DNA of 64,000 nt from Sphingomonas sp. LY54 (GTDB taxonomy: Bacteria; Pseudomonadota; Alphaproteobacteria; Sphingomonadales; Sphingomonadaceae). Positions 40,073-48,870 of this stretch are shown here, piece by piece. The DNA lies in the NCBI RefSeq assembly GCF_035594035.1, contig NZ_CP141588.1, forward strand, positions 248,001-312,000, in the 5' to 3' direction. The notes beneath the pieces are model-generated. The model saw only the letters and a program-made list of their open reading frames with translations. It was not told where the DNA came from and made no database searches. Position 1 is the first letter of the stretch. Each line of letters opens with the position of its first letter. Both the position numbers and the translations under genes were made by a program.

Positions 40073-40087
40073 GTTCCGTCTTTGTTC
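40073..40087 (+). promoter_or_regulatory. Candidate LexA operator (SOS box) of the DUF763 gene
   Basis: GTTC-CGTCTTT-GTTC is a perfect match to the GTTC-N7-GTTC operator recognised by LexA in many alphaproteobacteria. It lies between a TTGTCG (40065-40070) and a TAGAAG (40088-40093) separated by 17 bases, i.e. inside a plausible promoter spacer, and ends 12 bases before the ATG at 40100. Repressor bound there would block RNA polymerase. The -10 match is only partial. Confidence 0.6.
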
Positions 40088-40099
40088 TAGAAGACGGGC

Positions 40100-41365
40100 A
40101 TGGGACACCGTTCAGGCAGCGCCGATCTTCCGCTCCATGGCGGCCGCGTGCCGGCCTGGCTTGGCGAGCGGATGACGCGGCTCGGAACCATCATGTCGGA
40201 GGCGATCGTCCACCATTATGGGCGGGACGAGCTGCTGCGCCGCCTCGCCCATCCCTTCTGGTTCCAGTCGTTCGGCGCGGTGATGGGCATGGACTGGCAT
40301 TCGTCGGGCATCACCACCAGCGTGATCGGCGCGCTGAAGCGCGGGCTCAATCCGATCGCAGGCGAGCTCGGCATCCGCGTCTGCGGCGGTCGCGGCAGGC
40401 ATTCGCGCCAAACGCCCGCCGAGCTCGTCGCCGCGGGCGAGGCCGTCGGTTATGACGGCGCCGCGCTCGCCCGCTCGAGCCGGCTCGTCGCCAAGGTCGA
40501 CAGCGCCGCCGTCCAGGACGGGTTCGATCTCTATCTCCACGGTTTCATCGTCGCCGACGACGGCCAGTGGGTCGTGGTCCAGCAGGGCATGAACGGCACG
40601 AGCCGAACGGCCCGCCGCTACCACTGGCTGTCGGAAGGCCTCGAAAGCTTCGTCGACTCGCCGCACGCCGCGATCGAGGGCCGGCGCCAGGGCGCGATCG
40701 TCAACCTCGCCGACCGCCGCGCGGCTGCTTCGCGGAGCGCGCAGCTCGAGCTCCTCGCCGCACTCGGGCCGGACGGACTCGCCAGCGAGGTCGCGGCGCT
40801 CGAGCGCCCGGGGGAAACGGCCGAGCCCTTGCTCCCCCATCTCGTCCTGCCCGCGCACCATGACGTGCGCTCCGGCGACGTCATCCTGCGCCGCCTGCAC
40901 GGAACGCTCGCCGCCGCCGCGGAGCAGGGACCCAAGGATTTCCAGGAGCTTCTGCTGGTCCCCGGAGTCGGCGCGCGAACCGTGCGCTCGCTCGCCATGG
41001 TCGCCGAGGTGATCCACGGCGCGCCCTGCCGCTTCGCCGATCCGGCCCGTTTCTCGCTCGCCCATGGCGGCAAGGACCGGCACCCCTTCCCGGTGCCGCT
41101 CAAGGTCTATGACAAGACGATCGGCGTGCTCAAGAGCGCGGTCGAGACGGCCAAGCTAGGCAACGACGACAAGCTCGCCGCGCTCCGCCGCCTCGACGAA
41201 CAGGCCCGGAGGCTGGAACGCTACGCGACCGGCCCCTCGCTCGAGGCGCATCTGGCCGAGGAACGGGCGCGCAGCCACGCATATGGCGGCATGAGCGTGC
41301 TCGGCGCGGAGCCGGCTCCCGGGAACGAAACCAGCTACGAGCGGCCGAACCTCAACGTCGCTTGA
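40100..41365 (+). CDS. DUF763 family protein with helix-hairpin-helix-like motif; candidate LexA-regulated DNA-repair protein
   Basis: 421 residues. RSGSADLPLHGGRVPAWLGERM, FWFQSFGAVMGMDWHSSGITT and LAHGGKDRHPFPVPLKVYDKTI are the signature blocks of DUF763, an uncharacterised family of archaea and bacteria. Around residues 280-307, DFQELLLVPGVGARTVRSLAMVAEVIHG strongly resembles the helix-hairpin-helix of endonuclease III-type DNA glycosylases (LPGVGxxTAxxL), pointing to nucleic-acid binding. A perfect GTTC-N7-GTTC box precedes the start. Conserved His, Asp and Lys residues in the N-terminal and HGGKD blocks could form an active site. A role in DNA damage response is inference. The promoter geometry suggests a very short or absent leader; only a weak ribosome site (GAAG) is seen. 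Confidence 0.85.
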   Translation: MGHRSGSADLPLHGGRVPAWLGERMTRLGTIMSEAIVHHYGRDELLRRLAHPFWFQSFGAVMGMDWHSSGITTSVIGALKRGLNPIAGELGIRVCGGRGRHSRQTPAELVAAGEAVGYDGAALARSSRLVAKVDSAAVQDGFDLYLHGFIVADDGQWVVVQQGMNGTSRTARRYHWLSEGLESFVDSPHAAIEGRRQGAIVNLADRRAAASRSAQLELLAALGPDGLASEVAALERPGETAEPLLPHLVLPAHHDVRSGDVILRRLHGTLAAAAEQGPKDFQELLLVPGVGARTVRSLAMVAEVIHGAPCRFADPARFSLAHGGKDRHPFPVPLKVYDKTIGVLKSAVETAKLGNDDKLAALRRLDEQARRLERYATGPSLEAHLAEERARSHAYGGMSVLGAEPAPGNETSYERPNLNVA

Positions 41366-41855
41366 TCTCCACTTTCAGGCCCGCATCCCCTTCCAGCGTC
41401 ACGCTCTGACCCGGCGCAAGCTCCACTGTCTGCGAAAGCCGAACCGTCCGGCTGCCCGCGGCTGTGCAGCCGTCCAGCGAAGCCGGGCGGGTCCAGTCGA
41501 TGCTAACGCTAAAGTTCGAGGTCGAGCGAACATTCACGGTAATCGTGAAGTTGGCCCGAACCCCATAATCGTACTGGGTCTCAGCAGGACACCGGGCACT
41601 TGGCGCCTCAGCGCGGGATTGCGTCACCGACGCAGGGGCGCGGTGCGCTACCCGCAGCGTATCCCGCCAAGCAAAGCCATCTTCGCCCGACACTCGGATA
41701 TCGAGGATAGCCGGGGGACCGGTCTCCCTGTCGCGATACGCCTGCGACCGCGCCGACGGTGTGATGATGGGCGGCGGCGGCGCTTCACGCACGACCATGA
41801 GCGGCGGGGGCGCAGATTGTGCGCCCAGCATCAGCAACAAAAAGGCATTCAGCAT
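41352..41855 (-). CDS. Putative exported protein, unknown function
   Basis: 167 residues with a short signal peptide (about 1-14, FLLLMLGAQSA), a proline-rich linker (APPPPIITP) and a beta-rich C-terminal part with two cysteines (ARCPAE and LDGCTA) that could form a disulfide. GGGGGG lies 7 bases before the ATG. Its end overlaps the DUF763 gene by 14 bases on the opposite strand. I do not recognise a family. Confidence 0.65.
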   Translation of the reverse strand: MLNAFLLLMLGAQSAPPPLMVVREAPPPPIITPSARSQAYRDRETGPPAILDIRVSGEDGFAWRDTLRVAHRAPASVTQSRAEAPSARCPAETQYDYGVRANFTITVNVRSTSNFSVSIDWTRPASLDGCTAAGSRTVRLSQTVELAPGQSVTLEGDAGLKVEIKRR

Positions 41856-41920
41856 CGGTAAGCCCCCCTTTTCGAACAGAGTAAGCCTGTCGAAAGGTTG
41901 AGCCTTCGTTACGGCCCCGC

Positions 41921-44584
41921 TCAGGCGGCGACCGCTTCCTCTGCCAGCGCCGCCTTTACCGCGTCGAGCGCGGCCTGGGCCTTGACGCCGTCGGGGCCGC
42001 CGCCCTGGGCCATGTCGGGACGGCCGCCGCCCCCCTGCCCGCCGACTTCAGCGACCGCTTTGCGGACGAGATCGACCGCGTTGCGGCTGGCAATAAGATC
42101 GTCGGTGACGCCGACGGCCACCGTGGCGCGGCCTTCATTGACCGCGACCAGGGCGACCACGCCCGATCCGATGCGCTGCTTGGCTTCGTCGACGAGGCCG
42201 CGCAGGCCCTTCGGATCGAGGCCTTCGATCACCTGGCCGACAAAGAAGTGGCCGCCGATCTGCTCGGGCCCGACTTCGTCCGCGGCCTTGCCGCCGCCGC
42301 CCAGCGCCAGCGCCTTCTTCGCCTCGGCCAGTTCGCGTTCGAGCCGGCGGCGCTCCTCGATCAGGCTGGCGACGCGCGCGGGCACTTCCTCGGGAGTCGC
42401 CTTTAGCGCGGCGGCGGCCTCCTTGAGGCGATCCTCGCGCGAAACCAGCCACTTGCGGGCGGCTTCTCCGGTCAAGGCTTCGATGCGGCGGACGCCCGAT
42501 GCAACCGCGCTCTCGGAGATGATCTTGAACAAGGCGATGTCACCGAGCGCGGAAACGTGGGTGCCGCCGCACAATTCGACCGAATAATTGGCCTCGGCGT
42601 TGCGGCCCATCGATAGGACGCGCACTTCCTCGCCATATTTCTCGCCGAACAAGGCCATGGCCCCGGCCTGGATCGCCTCGTCCGGGCTCATCAGGCGCGT
42701 CGTGACCGGCTCGTTCTCGCGGATATGGGCGTTCACCTCGGCCTCGACCGCCTCGATATCCTCGGGCGTCAGCGCCTTGGGATGCGAGAAATCGAAGCGG
42801 AAGCGGTCGGGCGCGACCAGGCTCCCCTTCTGCGTCACATGGGTGCCGAGCCGGTTGCGCAGGGCAGCGTGGACGAGGTGGGTCGCCGAGTGGTTGGCGC
42901 GGACGCGCGCGCGGCGCTCGACGTCGACGTCGAGGCGCACCGCGTCACCGACCTTCACGCTGCCGGCGCGGATCGTCGCCTGATGGGCGTGGAGCTTGCC
43001 GAGAGGTTTAGACGTGTCGGAAACATCGGCCTGTAAGCCACTGTCGTTATTGATCTTTCCTGCGTCGCCCATCTGGCCGCCGCTCTCGCCGTAAAAGGGC
43101 GTCTGGTTGGTCAGGATGACGACATTGTCGCCCGCCTGGGCGGCATCGACGCGCTGGCCGTCCTTGACGATCGCGAGCACCTGGCCCTCGCCTTCATGGC
43201 CGGAGTAGCCGGTGAACTCGGTCGAGCCATGCTCCTCGGCGATGTCGAACCAGATGTCGTCGGACGCCTTCTCGCCCGAGCCCTTCCAGGCGGCGCGAGC
43301 GGCCGCCTTCTGCTCGGCCATGGCGGCGTCGAAGCCGGCGCGGTCGACGTTGAGATTCTGGGCGCGCAATGCGTCCTCGGTGAGATCGTAGGGGAAGCCG
43401 AACGTGTCGTAGAGCTTGAACGCGACGTCGCCGGCGAGCGTGTCGCCGGGCTGCATCGCGGCCGTCGCCTCGTCGAGCAGGCGCAGGCCCTTGTCGAGCG
43501 TCTGGCGGAACCTGGTTTCCTCCAGCTTCAGCGTCTCCTCGATCAGCGGCTGGGCGCGGACGAGCTCGGGGTATGCGGCGCCCATCTCGGCGACGAGAGC
43601 CGGCACGAGCCTGTGCATCAGCGGCTCGGCGGCGCCGAGGATATGGGCGTGGCGCATGGCACGGCGCATGATGCGGCGCAGGACATAGCCCCTGCCCTCA
43701 TTGGCCGGCAGCACGCCGTCGGCGACGAGGAAGCCGGCCGAGCGCAGGTGATCGGCGATGACGCGGTGGCTGGCCTGGCGCTCGCCCGTCGTCGGCGTCT
43801 TGGTGAACTCGCCGCTCGCCGCGATCAAAGCCTTGAACGTGTCGGTGTCGTAATTGTCGTGGACGCCCTGCAGCACCGCCGCGATCCGCTCCAGCCCCAT
43901 GCCGGTGTCGATCGACGGGCGCGGCAGATCGCCGATGATCTGGTCGTTCTCCTGCAGGAACTGCATGAAGACGAGGTTCCAGATCTCGACGAAGCGGTCG
44001 CCGTCCTCGTCCGGACTGCCCGGAGGGCCGCCGGGGATATGGTCGCCATGATCGTAGAAGATTTCCGAGCACGGACCGCAGGGACCGTCCGAGCCCATCG
44101 CCCAGAAATTGTCCTTGGTCGGGATGCGGATGATCCGGCTTTCGGGCAGGCCGGCAACCTTCTTCCACAGGTCGAACGCTTCGTCGTCGGTATGGTAGAC
44201 GGTGGCAGTCAGCCGGTCGGGATCGATGCCCCATTCCCTGGTCAGCAAGGTCCAGGCGTGGACGATCGCCTCTTCCTTGAAATAATCGCCAAACGAGAAG
44301 TTGCCGAGCATCTCGAAGAAAGTGTGGTGGCGCGCGGTATAGCCGACATTGTCGAGGTCGTTATGCTTGCCGCCGGCGCGCACGCTCTTCTGGCTGGACG
44401 TGGCGCGGCTGTAGGGCCGCTTCTCCAGCCCGGTGAAGACGTTCTTGAACGGCACCATGCCCGCATTGACGAACATGAGGGTCGGATCGTTGTGCGGCAC
44501 CAGCGGCGCGGACGGCACGATCTGGTGTCCCTGACCCCCGAAATAGTCGAGGAATGAGCGGCGGATGTCGTTGGTCGAAGTCAT
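41921..44584 (-). CDS. alaS: Alanyl-tRNA synthetase
   Basis: 887 residues. Class II motifs at the N-terminus ([33 protein letters not shown]), the editing domain zinc/His motifs NHSATHLVH and [12 protein letters not shown], and a glycine-rich C-Ala domain are all present. It charges tRNA-Ala and clears Ser/Gly-tRNA-Ala. Start ATG gives [15 protein letters not shown]. Confidence 0.97.
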   Translation of the reverse strand: MTSTNDIRRSFLDYFGGQGHQIVPSAPLVPHNDPTLMFVNAGMVPFKNVFTGLEKRPYSRATSSQKSVRAGGKHNDLDNVGYTARHHTFFEMLGNFSFGDYFKEEAIVHAWTLLTREWGIDPDRLTATVYHTDDEAFDLWKKVAGLPESRIIRIPTKDNFWAMGSDGPCGPCSEIFYDHGDHIPGGPPGSPDEDGDRFVEIWNLVFMQFLQENDQIIGDLPRPSIDTGMGLERIAAVLQGVHDNYDTDTFKALIAASGEFTKTPTTGERQASHRVIADHLRSAGFLVADGVLPANEGRGYVLRRIMRRAMRHAHILGAAEPLMHRLVPALVAEMGAAYPELVRAQPLIEETLKLEETRFRQTLDKGLRLLDEATAAMQPGDTLAGDVAFKLYDTFGFPYDLTEDALRAQNLNVDRAGFDAAMAEQKAAARAAWKGSGEKASDDIWFDIAEEHGSTEFTGYSGHEGEGQVLAIVKDGQRVDAAQAGDNVVILTNQTPFYGESGGQMGDAGKINNDSGLQADVSDTSKPLGKLHAHQATIRAGSVKVGDAVRLDVDVERRARVRANHSATHLVHAALRNRLGTHVTQKGSLVAPDRFRFDFSHPKALTPEDIEAVEAEVNAHIRENEPVTTRLMSPDEAIQAGAMALFGEKYGEEVRVLSMGRNAEANYSVELCGGTHVSALGDIALFKIISESAVASGVRRIEALTGEAARKWLVSREDRLKEAAAALKATPEEVPARVASLIEERRRLERELAEAKKALALGGGGKAADEVGPEQIGGHFFVGQVIEGLDPKGLRGLVDEAKQRIGSGVVALVAVNEGRATVAVGVTDDLIASRNAVDLVRKAVAEVGGQGGGGRPDMAQGGGPDGVKAQAALDAVKAALAEEAVAA

Positions 44585-44630
44585 GCGCGCGATGTAGGCG
44601 AGCGCGCTTCCGGCGGCAAGCGACTCGCCG

Positions 44631-45119
44631 CTACATGCCGACCGGTGCGCCCTCTGCGGCAACGACCTCGACCGGAGGCGCAACCGCCACGGCTTCCTCT
44701 TCCTCGCTCACCGGCGCCGCGGCGTAGCGCTCCACGGCGGCAAGCTCGGCGTCGGCGACCGAATCGGGCGCCTCGTACACCGTATATTGGACTGGCTCGT
44801 AGGCGGGCGATTGCCAGCTGCCGGCGACAGAGGCGTCGACCGCAGGGTCGTGCTGCGGAACATATTCCTCCGGATAGGCCGGGCATTTCACGCAGCCGGG
44901 GCCAAGGCCCTCGCTGAAGTCCAGCGCCGCCTGGCGCGGCTCGGACTGCGCCCATTCGGGGCTTCGATAGGGGCTGAGATCGGCGAAAAAGCGCGATTCC
45001 GGCTCCGAATAATAGGCCGGGTTGATCTCGGCGATGGCGGCGTGGCCGAAATGCACGCCCAAGGCGACGCCGGCGACGGTCAGCGCGGCCAGGGTCGGTA
45101 CCGTCATGATCTTCAGCAT
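44631..45119 (-). CDS. Conserved membrane-anchored hypothetical protein with CxxC
   Basis: 162 residues. One N-terminal membrane helix (about 6-26) then an acidic, Tyr/Pro-rich periplasmic region containing [12 protein letters not shown], a CxxC that might bind metal or be redox-active, and a long Ala/Glu/Val tail. ATG at 45117-45119 with GGAG 8 bases upstream is preferred over GTG at 45131. Similar short proteins occur in sphingomonads, to my recollection, without known function. It is divergent from the EF-G-like gene across 211 bases. Confidence 0.65.
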   Translation of the reverse strand: MLKIMTVPTLAALTVAGVALGVHFGHAAIAEINPAYYSEPESRFFADLSPYRSPEWAQSEPRQAALDFSEGLGPGCVKCPAYPEEYVPQHDPAVDASVAGSWQSPAYEPVQYTVYEAPDSVADAELAAVERYAAAPVSEEEEAVAVAPPVEVVAAEGAPVGM

Positions 45120-45330
45120 CCGGGACTCCACAACCAGCCGCCGCGAAGCGGCTTCTCAGGCGGATAAACCCGCGACATGCCGCCGCCGTTCCAATCGGGG
45201 AACAGGCGCGGCGAACCGCAGGAAAGCCCCCTTGCGATTCCCGGCAAAGAGGCGGACGGTGGCGGACGGAGGGGCGTGGCGCGGTTCGCGTCTTCTCGCG
45301 GCCCGCGCATAGCGGACGAAGGAGAGACAC

Positions 45331-47349
45331 ATGCCGGAAAGATCGGTGGGCACCAGAACCGTGGCGCTCGTCGGCCCGGGCGGCGCGGGCAAGACGAGCT
45401 TGGCTGAATCCATTCTCTTCGCGACAGGAACGATCGACCGACAGGGATCGGTCGACAGCGGCACCAGCGTCGGCGATTCGAGCCCCGAGGCGCGAGCGCG
45501 ACGCGGATCGACCGAAATCAATCTCTCCCGCTTTTCCTTCCTCGGCGACGCTTTCGCCCTGATCGACGGCCCCGGCTCGGTCGGCTTCGCGGCCGACGGC
45601 GCGATGGCGCTCGCCGCCGCCGACATCGCCGTGGTGGTGGTCGATCCCGACCCGGACCGGGCCCTGCTGGCCGAGCCGATCCTGCGCCAGCTTGAGGCGC
45701 TCGGCGTGCCGCACATGATCTTCGTCAACAAGATCGACCAGGCCCGCGGCAGCATCCGCGCGCTGCTGGAGGCGCTGCAGCCGATGAGCGCCTCGCCTCT
45801 GATCGCGCGCCAGATCCCGATCCGCGAGGGTGAGAAGGTAACCGGCTTCGTCGATCTCGCGCTGGAGCGCGCCTTTCACTACCGGCCGGGCAAGCCGTCC
45901 GAGCGCACCGAGATCCCGGCCGAGCTCGGCGACCGGGGGGCGAGCGACCGCTTCCACATGCTCGAGCAGCTTGCCGACCATGACGACGCCCTGCTCGAAC
46001 AATTGCTGATGGACGAGATGCCGGACCTGCCGACCGTGCTCGCAGATCTCGCCCGCGAAACGCGCGACAATCTCGGCGTGCCGGTCTTGTTCGGCTCGGC
46101 GCTGAACGGCTTCGGCGTGCGCCGGCTGCTCAAGGCCTTGCGCCACGAGGCCCCTGCTCCTTCGGCCACGGCCGAGCGCCTCGGCGCTGCCGATGCCTGC
46201 GCCTTCGTCTTCAAGATGGTGCAGGGCGGCGCGGTCGGGCGGCTGGCGCTGGCGCGGGTGTTCGGCGGCATGCTCGCCGAGGGCGCGGAGCTGGCCGGAC
46301 CCGACGGCAACCCCGTCCGCGTCGGTACCTTGTTCGCCATCCAGGGCGACAAGACCACCAAGCTCGGAGGTGCGGACATTGGCGACGTGGTCGCCATCGC
46401 CAAGCTGGAGACCGTCAAGGCCGGCGACTGGCTCGGCGCGCCCGGCGCGTCGCCCGCCATCGAGCTGCCGCCCAGCAATTATGCGCTGGCGATCACGACC
46501 CGCGACCGCAAGGACGACGTCCGCCTCTCGACCGCCTTGCATAAATTGGTCGAGGAGGATCCCTCGCTGAGCTGGGAGCAGGACGAGGCGCATCACGAGA
46601 CGCGGCTGAAGGGCGTCAGCGACGAGCATCTCAAGGTCACGATCGACCGGCTGAAGCGGCGCTACGGCGTCGCCATCGATTCGCGGCAGCCGACGATCGG
46701 TTACAAGGAATCGATCCGCAAGACGGTCATCCAGCGCGGCCGCCACAAGAAGCAGTCGGGCGGCCACGGCCAGTTCGGCGACGTCGTGATCGAGGTGAAG
46801 CCGCTGCCCCGCGGCGAGGGCTTCCACTTCGGCGACCGCATCACCGGGGGCGCCATTCCCAAGCAATGGATCCCCGCGGTCGAACAGGGCGTGCGCGACG
46901 CCATGCTGAAGGGGCCGCTCGGCTTCCCGGTGGTCGATGTCGCCGTGACGCTGACCGACGGCAGCTTCCACAGCGTCGACAGCTCCGAACTCGCCTTCCG
47001 CACGGCCGGGCGGGTCGCGATGAGCGAGGCGCTGGCGGCGGCGTCGCCGCACCTCCTCGAGCCCGTCCAGCGCGTGACGGTGGTGACGCCCGGCCACGCA
47101 TCGTCGCGCGTCACTTCGGCCATTTCGAGCCGGCGCGGGCAGATGCTCGGCATGGCTCCGCGCGAGGGGTGGTCGCGGTGGGACCGGATCGAGGCGCTGA
47201 TGCCCGAATCGGAGCTGAGGGGGCTGGACGCGGAGTTGCGCTCGCTGAGCCAGGGCCTGGCGAGCTACACGACCGAGTTCGATCACCTGGCCGAGCTCAA
47301 CGGCAAGCTCGCCGACGAGGTCGTGCAGCACGAGCTCGAGCCCGCTTAG
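45331..47349 (+). CDS. Elongation factor G-like translational GTPase (EF-G paralogue)
   Basis: 672 residues with all five EF-G domains. G1 is GPGGAGKTS (residues 15-23), G4 NKID, G5 GSALNG. The G3 box, normally DTPGH, reads D79-G-P-G-S83: the histidine that activates water for GTP hydrolysis is a serine. Domain IV (about 455-575; GRHKKQSGGHGQFGDVVIEV) lies between domains III and V. Such EF-G2-like paralogues occur in sphingomonads and other bacteria beside the normal fusA. Role unknown; ribosome rescue or a slow-hydrolysis GTPase switch are possibilities. GAAGGAGA lies upstream of the ATG. Confidence 0.88.
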   Translation: MPERSVGTRTVALVGPGGAGKTSLAESILFATGTIDRQGSVDSGTSVGDSSPEARARRGSTEINLSRFSFLGDAFALIDGPGSVGFAADGAMALAAADIAVVVVDPDPDRALLAEPILRQLEALGVPHMIFVNKIDQARGSIRALLEALQPMSASPLIARQIPIREGEKVTGFVDLALERAFHYRPGKPSERTEIPAELGDRGASDRFHMLEQLADHDDALLEQLLMDEMPDLPTVLADLARETRDNLGVPVLFGSALNGFGVRRLLKALRHEAPAPSATAERLGAADACAFVFKMVQGGAVGRLALARVFGGMLAEGAELAGPDGNPVRVGTLFAIQGDKTTKLGGADIGDVVAIAKLETVKAGDWLGAPGASPAIELPPSNYALAITTRDRKDDVRLSTALHKLVEEDPSLSWEQDEAHHETRLKGVSDEHLKVTIDRLKRRYGVAIDSRQPTIGYKESIRKTVIQRGRHKKQSGGHGQFGDVVIEVKPLPRGEGFHFGDRITGGAIPKQWIPAVEQGVRDAMLKGPLGFPVVDVAVTLTDGSFHSVDSSELAFRTAGRVAMSEALAAASPHLLEPVQRVTVVTPGHASSRVTSAISSRRGQMLGMAPREGWSRWDRIEALMPESELRGLDAELRSLSQGLASYTTEFDHLAELNGKLADEVVQHELEPA

Positions 47350-47360
47350 GCAGCGCCGCC

Positions 47361-48689
47361 CTAGCTGGGATGCGCCGCGGTGACGGCGGCTTCCTCGGCC
47401 GCCGTTATCGTCGCCATGTCCGGCTCGCCGCGTGAGACGACCACCGCGGCGGTCAGGTCGCCGGTGACGTTGAGCGTCGTCCGGCACATGTCGAGGAAGC
47501 GATCGACGCCGAGCACGAGGCCGATCCCCTCGGGCGGCACGCCGACCATGCCGAGGATCATCGCGATGACCGGCAGCGACCCCGCCGGCACTCCGGCCGT
47601 GCCGATGCCGCCGAGGATGCAGACGATCAGCACCATGGTCTGCTGGGTCAGCGTCAGATCGACGCCGAAGAACTGGGCGAGGAACAGGACGGTCACGCCT
47701 TCGAAGATGGCGGTGCCGTTCTGATTGGCGGTGGCGCCGATCGTCAGGACGAAGCGCGAGATGCGCGGCGGCAGGCCGAGCCGGTGCTCGGCGACGCGGA
47801 GCGAGGTCGGCAGCGTCGCGTTGGATGAGGCGGTCGAGAAGGCCATCACCATCGCCTCCTGGCTCTGGCGGAAGAACCAGGCCGGAGAGACGCCGCCGAG
47901 GAAGCGCAGAGCAAGCGGGTAGACCACGAACATGTGCAGCCCGAGCGCGAGCAGAACCACCCCGGCATAGGCGCCGAGCCGCACCAGCAGGTCCCAGCCG
48001 AACACGGCGGCGAGGTTGAACATGAAGCAGGCGATCGCGATGGGCGCCATCCGGATGACGATGCCGATCAGCCGCATCGTCACGTGGAACAGGCCCTCGA
48101 TCGCGTCCTGCAGCCGCTGCGCCTCGGGCGTGTTGACCAGCAGCAGCCCGATCCCGAACACCAACGCGAAGAACATCACGGCGAGGATGTCGTTGTCCGC
48201 GGCCGCCGCGATGACATTGTCGGGAATGATGTTGAGGAAGGCGGCGACGCCCGATGGCATCTCCGCACTTTTGGTGATGATTGCGCCCGCGCCTTCGCGG
48301 GCGTCGGCGAGCAGCGACTGGGCCAGGACCGGATCGACGCCGGCGCCGGGCCGGATGATGTTCACGACCGCCAGAGCAATCACCACTGCGACCGCGGACA
48401 GCCCGACGGTGAAAAGCAAGGTCTTCACGCCAACCCGCTTCAGCGCGCGAATGTCGCCCATCTCTGCGATGCCGACGACGAGCGCCGAGAAGAGCAGCGG
48501 GATGACGAGCATGAACAGCAGACGCAGGAAGATCTGGCCGATCGGGCCCGTCACATAGGTCGTGACCGCGTCGACCCAGGCCGCACCCGGCTGGGTGGCG
48601 TAGACGATGAGTCCGCTGATGAGGCCCACCAGGAAGCCGATCAGCATCTTCATCTGCAGCGAAAGGCCGCCGCCTTTCGGTTCGTCCAT
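47361..48689 (-). CDS. Dicarboxylate/amino acid:cation symporter (DAACS/SDF family)
   Basis: 442 residues, about eight membrane helices plus two re-entrant hairpins. FSTASSNATLPTSLR is the serine-rich hairpin 1; TIGATANQNGTAIFEGVT and GTAGVPAGSLPVIAMIL are the substrate-site TM7 and hairpin 2; LDMCRTTLNVTGDLTAAVVV is TM8. The Asn in NQNGT replaces the acidic residue position seen in NLDGS of its neighbour. It moves glutamate/aspartate or C4-dicarboxylates with Na+ or H+. ATG at 48689 chosen because MDEPKGGG leads directly into helix 1. Confidence 0.9.
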   Translation of the reverse strand: MDEPKGGGLSLQMKMLIGFLVGLISGLIVYATQPGAAWVDAVTTYVTGPIGQIFLRLLFMLVIPLLFSALVVGIAEMGDIRALKRVGVKTLLFTVGLSAVAVVIALAVVNIIRPGAGVDPVLAQSLLADAREGAGAIITKSAEMPSGVAAFLNIIPDNVIAAAADNDILAVMFFALVFGIGLLLVNTPEAQRLQDAIEGLFHVTMRLIGIVIRMAPIAIACFMFNLAAVFGWDLLVRLGAYAGVVLLALGLHMFVVYPLALRFLGGVSPAWFFRQSQEAMVMAFSTASSNATLPTSLRVAEHRLGLPPRISRFVLTIGATANQNGTAIFEGVTVLFLAQFFGVDLTLTQQTMVLIVCILGGIGTAGVPAGSLPVIAMILGMVGVPPEGIGLVLGVDRFLDMCRTTLNVTGDLTAAVVVSRGEPDMATITAAEEAAVTAAHPS

Positions 48690-48870
48690 CGCCCCGGCTC
48701 CCGAAAAATACTTGTTCCGCCTTGCCAACGTTCGCTGCCGCGCTTGGGTCCCGCACAAGGCGTTATGGAGGCCCGCGCGAGCCTTCATACCGTGTTTACC
48801 GGGCAATCTCCTGCTTGACGCGAGGCGCTCAATCGACTTGGTGACCGCAAAAATTTACGGGGGAGTGTCT

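Noticed and set aside
44581..48756. 1391-codon open frame on the minus strand
   Set aside because: It lies opposite the EF-G-like gene and in the wrong frame of the symporter; long shadow frames are common in GC-rich DNA, and it has no recognisable domains and is Arg/Gly/Ala-rich.
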